A stretch of DNA of 64,000 bases from Pleomorphomonas carboxyditropha (GTDB lineage Bacteria; Pseudomonadota; Alphaproteobacteria; Rhizobiales; Pleomorphomonadaceae): the NCBI RefSeq assembly GCF_002770725.1, contig NZ_NQVN01000023.1, positions 16,470-80,469 on the forward strand. The letters run 5' to 3'. Made by a program: the position numbers and the translations under genes. Below, in pieces: positions 39,938 to 47,929 of this stretch; positions within the stretch are counted from its first letter, which is position 1, and each line of letters opens with the position of its first letter. The notes under the pieces are model-generated. The model ran no database searches. It worked only from the letters and a program-made list of their open reading frames with translations, and was not told the origin of the DNA.

Positions 39938-40347
39938 CGGCCGAGGCGACGACGGCGGACGCCGAGGCGCCGCGCGGCGAGCTGGCCATCCGCACCATCG
40001 CCATGCCGGCCGACACCAACGCCAACGGCGACATCTTCGGCGGCTGGCTGATGAGCCAGATGGATTCGGCCGGCGGCATGGCGGCGGTGCAGCGCTGCGG
40101 CGGCCGGGTGGTGACGGTGGCCGTCAACGCCATGGTGTTCCACCGGCCGGTGAAGGTGGGCGACATCCTGTGCGCCTATACCGAGATCGTCCGCGTCGGC
40201 CGCAGCTCGATGCATATCCGCATCGAGGCCTGGGTGCGCCGCTTCATCTCCGACGTGCACGAGAAGGTGACCGAGGGCGAGTTCACCTATGTGGCGATCG
40301 ACGACAACGGCCGGCCCCGGCCGGTCGATCGCCCGCGAGCCGGCTAG
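39934..40347 (+). CDS. acyl-CoA thioesterase, YciA-type hotdog fold
   Basis: The product is 137 aa. The hotdog signature is ANGDIFGGWLMSQMDSAGGM with the catalytic Asp/Gly-rich turn, followed by VVTVAVNAMVFHRPVKVGD and GEFTYVAIDDNGRPRP. It hydrolyses acyl-CoA esters in the cytoplasm. The ATG at 39934 overlaps the HlyU stop by 4 bp, so both are cotranslated. The stop runs into a repeat. Confidence 0.92.
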   Translation: MTAEATTADAEAPRGELAIRTIAMPADTNANGDIFGGWLMSQMDSAGGMAAVQRCGGRVVTVAVNAMVFHRPVKVGDILCAYTEIVRVGRSSMHIRIEAWVRRFISDVHEKVTEGEFTYVAIDDNGRPRPVDRPRAG

Positions 40348-40449
40348 AGCATTTTCGAGCGAAGCGGACACCGGTTCGCGTGAAGAAAATGCGTCAATTC
40401 AAAAAGATAGAGCGTTTCTGCGTTCCCATGAAACACGGAAACGCTCTAG
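40346..40449. repeat. two-hairpin intergenic repeat (Rhizobiales type)
   Basis: The first hairpin pairs GCATTTTC with GAAAATGC (40351-40392). The second pairs AGAGCGTTTC (40409-40418) with GAAACGCTCT (40438-40447). Outer ends are TAGAGC and GCTCTA. This type of hairpin doublet is frequent in Rhizobiales genomes. It may end transcription of the thioesterase gene. Confidence 0.75.
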
Positions 40450-40485
40450 CCGGGCTCGCGAGACGACCGGAAGCCGATGGATGAT

Positions 40486-41226
40486 TTATTGGGCCGCTGG
40501 CTCGATTTCCCAGGTGACGTTGACGGTGGCGCGGATGTCCTGCTCGCCGGCGGCGATCGGCACGGACTCGGCCTGCGGTACCGCCTTGGCCATCATCATC
40601 GGCATCGGCGGGCGGTCTTGGCTGCCCTCGGAGACGGCGACGATGCGCTTCAGCGTGAAGCCGCCCGTCCTGGCGTAGAGTTCCGCGCGGGTTTCCAGCG
40701 TCTTCATGGCGGCGACGCGCGCCTCGTCCATCAGGCTGTCCTGGTCGTCGACGGTGAAGCTGACGCCGCGCACGTCGTTGGCGCCGACGCGGATCACCTT
40801 GTCGAGCAGGCCGCCCGCCTTGGCGATGTCGCGCAGCTTGACGGTGACGGCGTTGGAGACGCGATAGCCGGTGATCTTCGGCGGCTCCTGCGTGCCGTCG
40901 GACTTCTGCGGCGGATAGCTGATCACCGGGTCGATGGTGAACGAGGAGGTGGCGATGTCCCGGTCGGCGACGCCGGCCTCCTTCAGGGCGGCCAGCGTTT
41001 TTTCCATCGCCTTGTTGTTGGCGGTGAGCGCGGCGTCGGCGGTGTCGGCCTCCTGGACCACGCCGAGCGAGACGATGGCCGTGTCGGGCGGGGCGCTGAC
41101 GACGCCGTCGGCGGTGAGCGTCAGCGTGGCCGTCGCCGGATTGGCAATGGTGTCGGCGGCAAAGGCGGCGGCGGGCAACAGCATCAGGCCTGCGGCGACG
41201 AGCAGCGGGCGGGTCATGGCGATCAT
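40486..41226 (-). CDS. SIMPL (DUF541) domain periplasmic protein
   Basis: The product is 246 aa. A signal peptide (PLLVAAGLMLLPAAAFA) precedes a SIMPL domain: TLTLTADGVVSAPPDTAIVS near residue 35, then ITGYRVSNAVTVKLRD and AARVAAMKTLETRAELYA. Such proteins are periplasmic or outer-membrane-linked, sometimes tied to oxidative stress, with unclear function. GGAGAG precedes the start by about 9 bp. Three 28-bp hairpin repeats lie upstream. Confidence 0.87.
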   Translation of the reverse strand: MIAMTRPLLVAAGLMLLPAAAFAADTIANPATATLTLTADGVVSAPPDTAIVSLGVVQEADTADAALTANNKAMEKTLAALKEAGVADRDIATSSFTIDPVISYPPQKSDGTQEPPKITGYRVSNAVTVKLRDIAKAGGLLDKVIRVGANDVRGVSFTVDDQDSLMDEARVAAMKTLETRAELYARTGGFTLKRIVAVSEGSQDRPPMPMMMAKAVPQAESVPIAAGEQDIRATVNVTWEIEPAAQ

Positions 41227-41242
41227 CGTCGGTCTCTCCGTC

Positions 41243-41326
41243 GTTTTCTTTCGGGCGAAGCCCGAGGGCAGTTTCTTTCGGGGCAAAGCCCGAGGGCAGT
41301 TTCTTTCGGGGCGAAGCCCCGATCGG
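41243..41326. repeat. three 28-bp tandem hairpin units
   Basis: Units begin at 41243, 41271 and 41299. Each contains TTTCTTTCGGG and a C/G-rich hairpin of the form TCGGGGCGAAGCCCCGA; the first and second have a CCGAGGGCA ending. They lie just upstream of the SIMPL gene and could act in its leader. Confidence 0.8.
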
Positions 41327-41399
41327 CCGACCTTCGCCCGACATTGGGGCGGATTCGTGGGAGACGAGACGACCGGAAGTTGCCATGCACGGAAAGGGA

Positions 41400-41771
41400 T
41401 CAGGCGGCCCGCGCCTCCGCCGTCGCGGCGTCGGCAAGCGCATTGTACTGGCCGTCGACGAGGCGGAGGATTTCCCGCTCGGCAAGGTCGGCCAGCGTGC
41501 CGTCCGGCGGCCGGGACCTCAGGCGCGGCGCGTCGAAATCGTGGCCGGGGCCGCCGAATTCCGAGCGATAGGCTATGGCGGCGATTTCCCAGTCGTCGCC
41601 GTCGTGCTCCATGGTGACGACGCAGTCGATGCCGCCGATCAGCACGCCGGCCCGGCCGATCAGCTCCACGTGGGTGGGCACGTCCACCGCCTGACCGGTG
41701 AGGTCGGGCGCGTCGAAGCGATCGGGATAGGCGGCGAGGCGGTTGGCCCAGATGGCGTCGGTATCGAGCAA
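41400..41771 (-). CDS. hypothetical protein in the S24 operator regulon
   Basis: The product is 123 aa from TTG 41771, which has GGGAG 6 bp upstream; the longer frame begins inside the putative -35 sequence. I recognise no family. Visible features are an acidic N-terminus (LDTDAIWANRL), a beta-rich middle (VDCVVTMEHDGDDWEIA-like) and an Ala-rich C-terminal helix. Its upstream region carries ATGGGA.GACCAT (41814-41829) and a TTGACA (41832-41837 on the minus strand). It thus looks coregulated with the phage-like genes. Function unknown. Confidence 0.6.
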   Translation of the reverse strand: MLDTDAIWANRLAAYPDRFDAPDLTGQAVDVPTHVELIGRAGVLIGGIDCVVTMEHDGDDWEIAAIAYRSEFGGPGHDFDAPRLRSRPPDGTLADLAEREILRLVDGQYNALADAATAEARAA

Positions 41772-41813
41772 GGCGATCTCCCTTCCGCCGGCGGGCGGCG
41801 TGAAGAAACGATA

Positions 41814-41861
41814 ATGGGAAATAGACCATTTTGTCAACTAGTGGGAATGGTGTGTTTCCCA
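41814..41861 (-). promoter_or_regulatory. promoter with S24-type operators for the 41771 gene
   Basis: On the minus strand a TTGACA (41837-41832) is followed by a weak -10. The 16-bp operator ATGGGA-AATA-GACCAT occupies 41814-41829 inside the spacer. A second inverted pair, TGGGAA (41842-41847) and TTCCCA (41856-41861), lies upstream. Confidence 0.6.
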
Positions 41862-41929
41862 TTCAACCGGCGAGGCCGATGGGTTGAGGGAGGAGCATGA
41901 CGGGCTGGTTCGTCTGGGAATGGAGGGGC

Positions 41930-42510
41930 GCGCCTGATATCGGCGTCGTGTCCTGTCCTGCCTGAGGTCCTCCGCTTTCGCGGAGGATGACAGATTTATA
42001 TATATAAAACAGTTACATAGGTTGCCGTCATCGCCGAGCGCATCGCTTCCCATGGTCCCATAGATTGTCATCCTCGCGAAGGCGAGGACCTCGGGACGAG
42101 AAGGGGATGAGGGGTGCATCAGGCGCCTTGCGTTGCTGGAGCGCCATATCGGCGTCGAGCTTTGTTCTGCCTGAGGTCCTCGCCTGCGCGAGGATGACAG
42201 CCTTATATATGGGGAACAAAGGGAGGGCGGCTCACTGGTACCCGGGGTAAATTCCCGGGCACGCTGTTTCTCAAGCTTGCCCGGGAATTGCCCTGGGCAC
42301 GTCATGGTCCGCGAAGGCGGATCATATCGGGCAGGAAGGGGTGCCTGATATTGGCGTCGTATTTTGGGCTCTGCCCGGGGTCCTCCGCCTTCACGCGGGA
42401 CGGTAGTTCTATATATTTGTTTTATCTGTATAATTTGTCATCCTACGCGAAGGCGTAGGACCTCGGGCAGGATAGAACGAGCCGCTGATACAGGGCTCGG
42501 CGCGGCAAGC
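41930..42510. repeat. mosaic cluster of palindromic-element arms
   Basis: Arms alternate with different stem types: 41968-41987 (TCC/GGA), 42071-42088 and 42177-42194 (short CTCGC/GCGAG form), a degraded arm about 42381-42400, and 42441-42460 (TAC/GTA). Between them a separate hairpin pairs TTCCCGGGCA (42252-42261) with TGCCCGGGAA (42278-42287). No gene is credible in this 700-bp gap. Confidence 0.83.
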
Positions 42511-42538
42511 CGCCGAAGGGCGGCGTAGGGGCAGCGCC

Positions 42539-43297
42539 CTACATCCGCGACCACTTGCCGATGACGAGGCCGATGACGCGCACCAGTTCGGCCGGGCGGC
42601 GCTTGGGCGGCACGGCCTGGTTCTCGGAGATGATGTCGACGGTGCGCGGGTTGTCGTCGTGGTTGACGCGCAGGCGCTTGACCGACGGGCCGTCGCCCTC
42701 CTCGATGACGTAGATCTCGGCGTCCTTGATGTCGCTGACGGCGGTGTCGACGGCGACCACGTCGGACGGGTTGAGGATCGGCTGCATCGAGGTGCCGATG
42801 ACCGGCAGGAAGATGACGCGGGCCGGATTGGCGCCGAGATGGGCGCGCGGCACCACCCATTCGCCGGTGACGAGGTGGCCGGACTGGATGCCGCCGGACT
42901 TCAGCGTCAGCACCTGGCCGGACGAGCCGTCGCCGGCGCCGGCCCGCGCGTCGACCTCGGCCGAGCCGCCGGGCAGCCGGGCCTTCCAGCCCTCCTGCCA
43001 GCCGTTGTCGTTGGCGTCGTCGAACGGCACGCGCTCGGGCGCATCGCCGCCTTCGCGGAACCCGTGCTCCTCGCCGCCGTCGCGGCTGATGATGTAGGGC
43101 TCGTTCATGATCTCGTTGAGCCGGACGCCCAGCACGTCGGCCAGCGCGCGCATCTTCTCCATGCCCGGATCGCGGCCGCGCTTCAGGATATCGCGCACAT
43201 AGGTTTCGCCGAGCTCGGCCTTGAGCGACAGCGACTTCATGTTGAAGCCCTTCTGGCGCATCAGCAGTTCGAGGCGTGATTTCCAAGTCTGTTCCAT
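42539..43297 (-). CDS. phage-type S24 repressor (LexA/CI-like)
   Basis: The product is 252 aa. The N-terminal HTH is SRLELLMRQKGFNMKSLSLK, then AELGETYVRDILKRG. The C-terminal peptidase S24 domain begins near residue 125, with the nucleophile Ser in VIGTSMQPIL and the Lys in SVKRLRVN. A flexible middle region carries an Ala-Gly pair (VDARAGAGDG), a candidate self-cleavage site. This is the architecture of repressors that cleave themselves after DNA damage. The start at 43297 is leaderless relative to the promoter at 43305-43332. An operator overlaps it, so autoregulation is likely. Confidence 0.88.
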   Translation of the reverse strand: MEQTWKSRLELLMRQKGFNMKSLSLKAELGETYVRDILKRGRDPGMEKMRALADVLGVRLNEIMNEPYIISRDGGEEHGFREGGDAPERVPFDDANDNGWQEGWKARLPGGSAEVDARAGAGDGSSGQVLTLKSGGIQSGHLVTGEWVVPRAHLGANPARVIFLPVIGTSMQPILNPSDVVAVDTAVSDIKDAEIYVIEEGDGPSVKRLRVNHDDNPRTVDIISENQAVPPKRRPAELVRVIGLVIGKWSRM

Positions 43298-43299
43298 AA

Positions 43300-43332
43300 G
43301 TGGGATTATGCCCATTTCGATGGGCTTGTCCA
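43300..43332 (-). promoter_or_regulatory. repressor promoter with overlapping operator
   Basis: On the minus strand, TGGACA (43332-43327) and CATAAT (43310-43305) are 16 bp apart. The -10 ends 7 nt before the ATG, so the transcript should start at or next to the start codon. GTGGGATTATGCCCAT (43300-43315) matches the regional operator, and the spacer is filled by the inverted repeat GCCCAT-TTCG-ATGGGC (43310-43325). Confidence 0.6.
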
Positions 43333-43499
43333 GCGCAATTCCGGCAGAAATGGCTCGAAGTTTTGCAACGGGAATTGTTCTGGAGGAGCGAATTCGACAT
43401 TTGATCCGGAGCCGGATGTCGGCCGGGTTCAGATGTCGAATTCGAAAGCTTTAGTGGAATCAGTAGATAACCGCGCTATTCGCAACCTTTCCACTTGCT

Positions 43500-43551
43500 C
43501 GGATGCCGGGATCGGCGGCGGCGCATGTCGGCCTCGAACCACCGGCATCCG
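43500..43551. other. long inverted repeat downstream of the TonB receptor gene
   Basis: CGGATGCCGG (43500-43509) pairs with CCGGCATCCG (43542-43551). It lies just past the receptor stop and may be a terminator-like hairpin for the leftward gene, although no T-run is present. The remainder of the gap 43333-43578 shows no gene. Confidence 0.55.
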
Positions 43552-43578
43552 ACCAGCGCCGCCAGCCCATTGGCCCAT

Positions 43579-45780
43579 TCACCAGGTTTTCTTCAGCGTG
43601 GCGAGCACGGTGCGGCCGCTGCCGTAGAAGCAGGCGTAGGCGCTGGCGCAGGAGGCGACATATTCGGTGTCGGCGATGTTCTTGACGTTGACCTGGAGGG
43701 AGAGGCCCTCGAAGTCGGCGTCGAGCGCGCCGAAATCGTAGCTGGCCATGGCATCGAACAGGGTGGTGTCGTCCACCTCGAAGGTGTTGGTGTTGTTGCC
43801 CCAGCTCTTGCCGATGTAGCGCACGCCGGCCCCCAGCGTCAGGCCATCCAGCGCACCGCTCGAGAAGGCGTAGGTGCCCCACAACGAGGCTTGATGCTCG
43901 GGGATGCGGGCCGGCGTCTTGCCCAGTTCGTTGGCCGTTATCGTGTCGGTGATCTCCGAGGAAATGTAGGAATAGGCGCCGGTCAGCGAGAAGCCGCTGT
44001 CGAAATTGGCGCGGGCGGACAGCTCGACGCCCTGGTTGTGCACGGCGCCGATCTGGCTGTAGACGGTGCGGCCGAAGGTGTTGTTCCAGGTGCCCTGCAC
44101 CACGTCCTTCTGGCGGAGGTCGTAGTAGGCGGCGGTGAACAGCAGGTTGGTGCCTTCCGGTGCATATTTGACGCCGATTTCGAACTGGCCGGCCGTGGTC
44201 GGATCGAACGCCTTGCCGCCGGCCTCGGGCGCATAGAGCGACGGTTCGAAGGACGTGGAATAGCTGACATAGGGCGCAAGGCCGTTGTCGAAGGCGTAGA
44301 GGGCGCCGAGGCGCCAGGTCAGCGCGCCGTCGTCGTAGGAGTGGTTGTTGTCACTATCCAGCCGGTCGTCGATGTCGGTGCTGGCCCAGTCGTGGCGGAG
44401 GCCGGCGCTGAGGTTCAGGTTGCCGATCTCGATCTGATCCTGAAGGTAGAGGCCGACCTGATAGGCCGTCAGATCCTGCGAGTCCGTTGTGGCCAGCGCG
44501 ATGCCGCTGTAGGCCGAGCCGCCGTATTGCGGGTCGTTCAGATCCAGCGACGGCGCCGAGGCGCGGCCCCACACGTAGTCGCGGGTGCGGTAGCGGTAGT
44601 CGAGGCCGGCGAGCAGCGTGTGGTCGAGCGCGCCGGTCTGGAAATCGGCCTGGAGCTGGTTGTCGATGGCGAACTGGCGCCAGTCGTCGCTGCCGCCGCT
44701 GGCGTTGCGGCTGACCAGCGTGTGGCCGGTTCCCGCGTCGTAGCTGGCGCTGCCGTAGACCAGCGTCCGGTGATCCCAATCCAGATACTGATAGCGGGCG
44801 TTCTGGCGGAAGGTGAACGTGTCGCTGAGCTTGCGCTCGAATTCGTAGCCCAGCCAGGCCTGCTCGCGGCTGGCATGCTCGTAGTCCGGATCGGAGATGA
44901 ACAGGTCGCGCGGGACATAGCCGTAGCCGGTCATCGGGTAGACGGTGCCGGCGGCGTCGAGGAAGTTGCGATAGCCGGCCTTCGGTTCGTTCTGATAGCC
45001 GCCGAGCAGCGTCAGCTTCGTCTCCGCGTCGGGCGTCCAGGTCAGCGACGGGGCGACGGCGATCGACCGCTGCTTGGTGAAGTTCTCCTGCAGGTCGGTG
45101 CTGAGGCCGGAGGCGGCGAGGCGCCAGGCGAGGGTGTCGCTGCCGAACAGGCGGTCGCTGAAATCGACGGCGGCGCCGAAATGCCGGTCGGTGCCGTAGG
45201 AGAACTGCACCTCGCGCAAGGGGGCGTCCGTCGGCTTCTTGCTCACTTCGTTGATGAGGCCGCCCGGGTTGGCCTGGCCGTAGAGGACCGACGACGGCCC
45301 GCCGATCAGTTCGACGCGCTCCAGGAGATAGGGATCGATCTTGGCGTAGGACAGCTCGCCGCCGAGGAACAGGCCGTCGAGATAGCGCGGCGTGTAGTAG
45401 AAGCCGCGGGTGAAGATCTCGTCGCGCAGGTTGGAGGCGCCGCGATATTCGGCGAAGACGCCCGGCGTGTAGCGCAGGGATTCGGCGACCGACTGCACCT
45501 GCTGGTCCTGCATCTGCTGCTTCGGGACGACGGCGATGGACTGGGCCGTCTTCTCGATCGGCGTGTCCGTCTTGGTGCCGGCCCGGCTCTTTTTGGCCAC
45601 GTAGCCCTTGACCGGGCCGTCGCCCTTTTCGCCCGTCCCTTCGACGACGATGGTCGACAGTTCCGTTGCGTCGGCAGCCTGTTGGGCGTGCGCCGCGCCG
45701 ATCGACAGCGTGCTCGCGGCGGCGAACAGCGCCGCCCTGAGGAGCGTGGGACCCGAGGGGCGGACGGAATGTGGGACCAT
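43579..45780 (-). CDS. TonB-dependent siderophore receptor, FhuA/FoxA-like
   Basis: The product is 733 aa. A signal peptide (LLRAALFAAASTLSIGAAHA) leads to a TonB-box-like ELSTIVVEG. A plug domain follows with TPIEKTAQSIAVVPKQQM, YTPGVFAEY and GPSSVLYGQANPGGLINEV. The 22-strand barrel ends with the aromatic C-terminus TVLATLKKTW. Two Cys near the end (CASAYACFYG) are typical of ferrichrome/hydroxamate receptors. The receptor imports ferric siderophores across the outer membrane. It is divergent from an AraC regulator with about 116 bp between; no clear Fur box was recognised. Confidence 0.93.
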   Translation of the reverse strand: MVPHSVRPSGPTLLRAALFAAASTLSIGAAHAQQAADATELSTIVVEGTGEKGDGPVKGYVAKKSRAGTKTDTPIEKTAQSIAVVPKQQMQDQQVQSVAESLRYTPGVFAEYRGASNLRDEIFTRGFYYTPRYLDGLFLGGELSYAKIDPYLLERVELIGGPSSVLYGQANPGGLINEVSKKPTDAPLREVQFSYGTDRHFGAAVDFSDRLFGSDTLAWRLAASGLSTDLQENFTKQRSIAVAPSLTWTPDAETKLTLLGGYQNEPKAGYRNFLDAAGTVYPMTGYGYVPRDLFISDPDYEHASREQAWLGYEFERKLSDTFTFRQNARYQYLDWDHRTLVYGSASYDAGTGHTLVSRNASGGSDDWRQFAIDNQLQADFQTGALDHTLLAGLDYRYRTRDYVWGRASAPSLDLNDPQYGGSAYSGIALATTDSQDLTAYQVGLYLQDQIEIGNLNLSAGLRHDWASTDIDDRLDSDNNHSYDDGALTWRLGALYAFDNGLAPYVSYSTSFEPSLYAPEAGGKAFDPTTAGQFEIGVKYAPEGTNLLFTAAYYDLRQKDVVQGTWNNTFGRTVYSQIGAVHNQGVELSARANFDSGFSLTGAYSYISSEITDTITANELGKTPARIPEHQASLWGTYAFSSGALDGLTLGAGVRYIGKSWGNNTNTFEVDDTTLFDAMASYDFGALDADFEGLSLQVNVKNIADTEYVASCASAYACFYGSGRTVLATLKKTW

Positions 45781-45896
45781 AGGTAGACTCCGCGACAGAT
45801 CGACCCCTTGGCGGGGCTTTAAATATGACTATGATGGCCATGTATATTGTCGGGCCATGAGCGGAGTCGACGCGGAAGGGTTTCACGAAACCGGCA

Positions 45897-46844
45897 ATGT
45901 TTTTTGCGAAAACGCCAGAGCTGACAGACGCGATGCGACACGAGACGCCGACACCCGTTGCCCCGGCCTGCGATCCGGTTCCGCGTCCGGCCATTCCGGA
46001 CCACCTGTTCGTCGGCGCCATACAGGGGGTGGCGGCCTGCTCGGAAGACAACGAGATCTACGAGGTCTGGCCGAAATTCATCGTCATGGTGCTGTTGCAG
46101 GGTGCGCAGCATTTCGTCATGGACGACCAGGACTTCCGGATCGATGCCGGCGACGAGGCCGATCCCCGGCCGCTGGTGTTCATGCTGAACGTCGCGCGGT
46201 TCTGCGCCCTCCGCTTCATCAACGACAGCCCGGTTCCCCTGAAGAAGATCATGATTTCGGCGCCGCGGCCGTGGCTCGACCGGCTTGTGCCGGAGGAGCG
46301 GCGCAGCACGCCGGAGCTCCGGGCGTTCTTTTCCAGCCATCTCAGCCGGTTTTCCTTCGAGCCCAACCGCCAGATCCAGCATCTGGCCGGCCAGATCCTC
46401 GATCCGCCCCCGGCGCTGCGCGACGAAATCCAGGCGCTGAACCGGCGCGCCCACGCGCTCGAGATCATGACCGGGGCGCTGGCGGCGCTGGCCGCCTCCA
46501 CCACCCCGGCCAGCGCCAAGCCGTCCTACATGAGCCTCAGGCAGAGCCAGGAGGTACGCGACTACCTGATCGCCAACGTGAACGAGGACCTGACCGTCGA
46601 GACCGTCGCCCGGGCGGTCGGCCAGAGCAGTTCGACGATGCAGCGCCACTTCAAGGATCATTTCGGTATCACGGTCTACGATTTCATCCGCAATCGCCGC
46701 CTCGAAATGGCCCGCGAGGCCCTGGCGAACGAGGGCATCTCGATCGGCCGGGCGGCCTTCATGGCCGGCTATTCCAGCACGTCCAGCTTCACCACCGCCT
46801 TCAAGCGGGCGTTCGGCGTGACGCCCAGGACGCTGCGCCGGTGA
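45897..46844 (+). CDS. AraC-family regulator of the siderophore receptor
   Basis: The product is 315 aa. The N-terminal domain (about 30-180) has the pattern of AraC regulators near siderophore receptors: WPKFIVMVLLQGAQHFVMDD and FMLNVARFCALRFIND. The C-terminal HTHs are LTVETVARAVGQSSSTMQRH and SIGRAAFMAGYSSTSSFTTA, ending in FGVTPRTLRR. The start could be ATG 45897 or ATG 45933; neither has a strong ribosome site. Divergent orientation suggests it activates the receptor gene. Confidence 0.87.
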   Translation: MFFAKTPELTDAMRHETPTPVAPACDPVPRPAIPDHLFVGAIQGVAACSEDNEIYEVWPKFIVMVLLQGAQHFVMDDQDFRIDAGDEADPRPLVFMLNVARFCALRFINDSPVPLKKIMISAPRPWLDRLVPEERRSTPELRAFFSSHLSRFSFEPNRQIQHLAGQILDPPPALRDEIQALNRRAHALEIMTGALAALAASTTPASAKPSYMSLRQSQEVRDYLIANVNEDLTVETVARAVGQSSSTMQRHFKDHFGITVYDFIRNRRLEMAREALANEGISIGRAAFMAGYSSTSSFTTAFKRAFGVTPRTLRR

Positions 46845-46912
46845 GGCGAGCCCATCGGCCCTTGCCGTGGGAAATTCGTTCAACCGATTGATATTTATGT
46901 GTTTCCCAATTG

Positions 46913-46991
46913 ATGGGACATTTCCCATGGATCGGGGAAACCGCTGATGGTCATTTGCCCGTTGACAGAATGGGATTTTGACCATTACAAT
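46913..46991 (+). promoter_or_regulatory. triple operator and strong promoter of the phage-like early gene
   Basis: ATGGGA-CATT-TCCCAT at 46913-46928 is a perfect inverted repeat. ATGGTC-ATTT-GCCCGT at 46948-46963 and ATGGGA-TTTT-GACCAT at 46970-46985 are variants. The third fills the spacer between TTGACA (46962-46967) and TACAAT (46986-46991). The -10 ends 6 nt before the ATG at 46998. This is a classic repressible phage-early promoter and a leaderless transcript. Confidence 0.7.
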
Positions 46992-46997
46992 CGCCGC

Positions 46998-47213
46998 ATG
47001 AACCCGATACCCTTTCTTCTCTCCCGCATTGCAGACCATTGCGCCGCCCGGGGGATCCGCGAAAGCACCTTCGGCCGCTACGCGGTCAACGACGGCAAGT
47101 TCGTGGCGCGGCTCCGGGCCGGCGGCTCGCTGACGCTCAAGACCCTCGAACGCGTCGAGGCGGCCCTGACGGCCGGAACCGACCGGCCGGGGACCAACCG
47201 GCCCGCTTCGTAG
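46998..47213 (+). CDS. small HTH protein (Cro-like position)
   Basis: The product is 71 aa. The sequence STFGRYAVNDGKFVARLRAG, then SLTLKTLERVEAAL has the spacing of a lambda-repressor-like HTH. It is the first gene behind the operator-controlled promoter and faces away from the S24 repressor, as Cro does relative to CI in phage lambda. A Cro-like antagonist role is inference from size, motif and place. Start 46998 is set by the leaderless promoter. Confidence 0.65.
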   Translation: MNPIPFLLSRIADHCAARGIRESTFGRYAVNDGKFVARLRAGGSLTLKTLERVEAALTAGTDRPGTNRPAS

Positions 47214-47332
47214 CGGGGCGCTACACCGCATATGAATTCGACGGCCGACGGGCTCGTCGTGGGGCGGGGGAGGCCGAGCTTTCCGGCGAGGCCTCCCCCA
47301 TATTCCCCGCCAGCGATGAAACGGAGACTCCG

Positions 47333-47773
47333 ATGGCAAGGCCCGACCGATCGCCGCCGGCCGATATGCCGCCCGGCTTGCTGCCCAAGGGCGACTATCA
47401 GGCCGAGGTGGTGGAAAGCGCCGTCGTGCCCACCGCCGCGGGCGGCGACGAGATGCTGAAGCTGATCTTCGAGGTGACGGCCGGCGCGTTCCGGCGGCGG
47501 CGCGTCGTCGAGCGGCTCAACATCGTCAACGCCAACGCCATAGCGCAGCGCATCGCCCAGGAGCGGCTGGGGCGCCTCTGCGCCGCCGCCGGCCTTGCCG
47601 GCATCGCCGACAGCCGGGAACTGCACGGCATCGCCGTGACCATCCGCGTCGACATCCGGCCGGGCAGCGGCGACTACGGCGACCAGACCGTCATCAAGGA
47701 CTATCGCCCGCCGGCCGCGCGCCCCTTGCCGCCGCCGCGACAGGCGGCCGGCCGCCGGCCCTGGGATCCTTAG
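47333..47773 (+). CDS. DUF669-like phage protein
   Basis: The product is 146 aa. The arrangement LLPKGDYQAEVVESAVVPTA, a central RRVVERLNIVNAN-type block and a C-terminal GDYGDQTVIKDYRPP matches DUF669, found in phage early or replication regions. A possible single-strand DNA role has been suggested for some members, not proven. The start at 47333 is preceded by CGGAGA. The Pro-rich tail ends in a hairpin repeat. Confidence 0.72.
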   Translation: MARPDRSPPADMPPGLLPKGDYQAEVVESAVVPTAAGGDEMLKLIFEVTAGAFRRRRVVERLNIVNANAIAQRIAQERLGRLCAAAGLAGIADSRELHGIAVTIRVDIRPGSGDYGDQTVIKDYRPPAARPLPPPRQAAGRRPWDP

Positions 47774-47871
47774 AGCGCCGTTCGATCCGATTGAATCAGA
47801 TCGGCGCTCTAAGTTTTTGTTTCTTAAGCATCATCTTTTCGATCCTCGTTTCACTCCGGTCGGATGATGCT
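47772..47871 (+). repeat. two-hairpin intergenic repeat with terminator-like first arm
   Basis: AGAGCGCCG (47772-47780) pairs with CGGCGCTCT (47802-47810), followed by AAGTTTTTGTTT. AGCATCATC (47827-47835) pairs with GATGATGCT (47863-47871). Outer ends TAGAGC and GCTCTAG match the doublet at 40346-40449. The first hairpin with its T-rich tail is a good terminator for the DUF669 gene. Confidence 0.75.
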
Positions 47872-47929
47872 CTAGCAGCATCCCGCCCCGACAATCCGAT
47901 CCACCCCCACATCGCACGGAGGCGTGACG

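Noticed and set aside
43500..43551. tRNA-like ending with TCGAACC and CCGACCA
   Set aside because: The outer stem is 10 bp and the whole span is only 52 nt, with no anticodon arm. It is a plain inverted repeat.
45781..45896. Fur box between TonB receptor and AraC gene
   Set aside because: The A/T-rich stretch near 45823-45850 does not match the Fur consensus well enough to claim.
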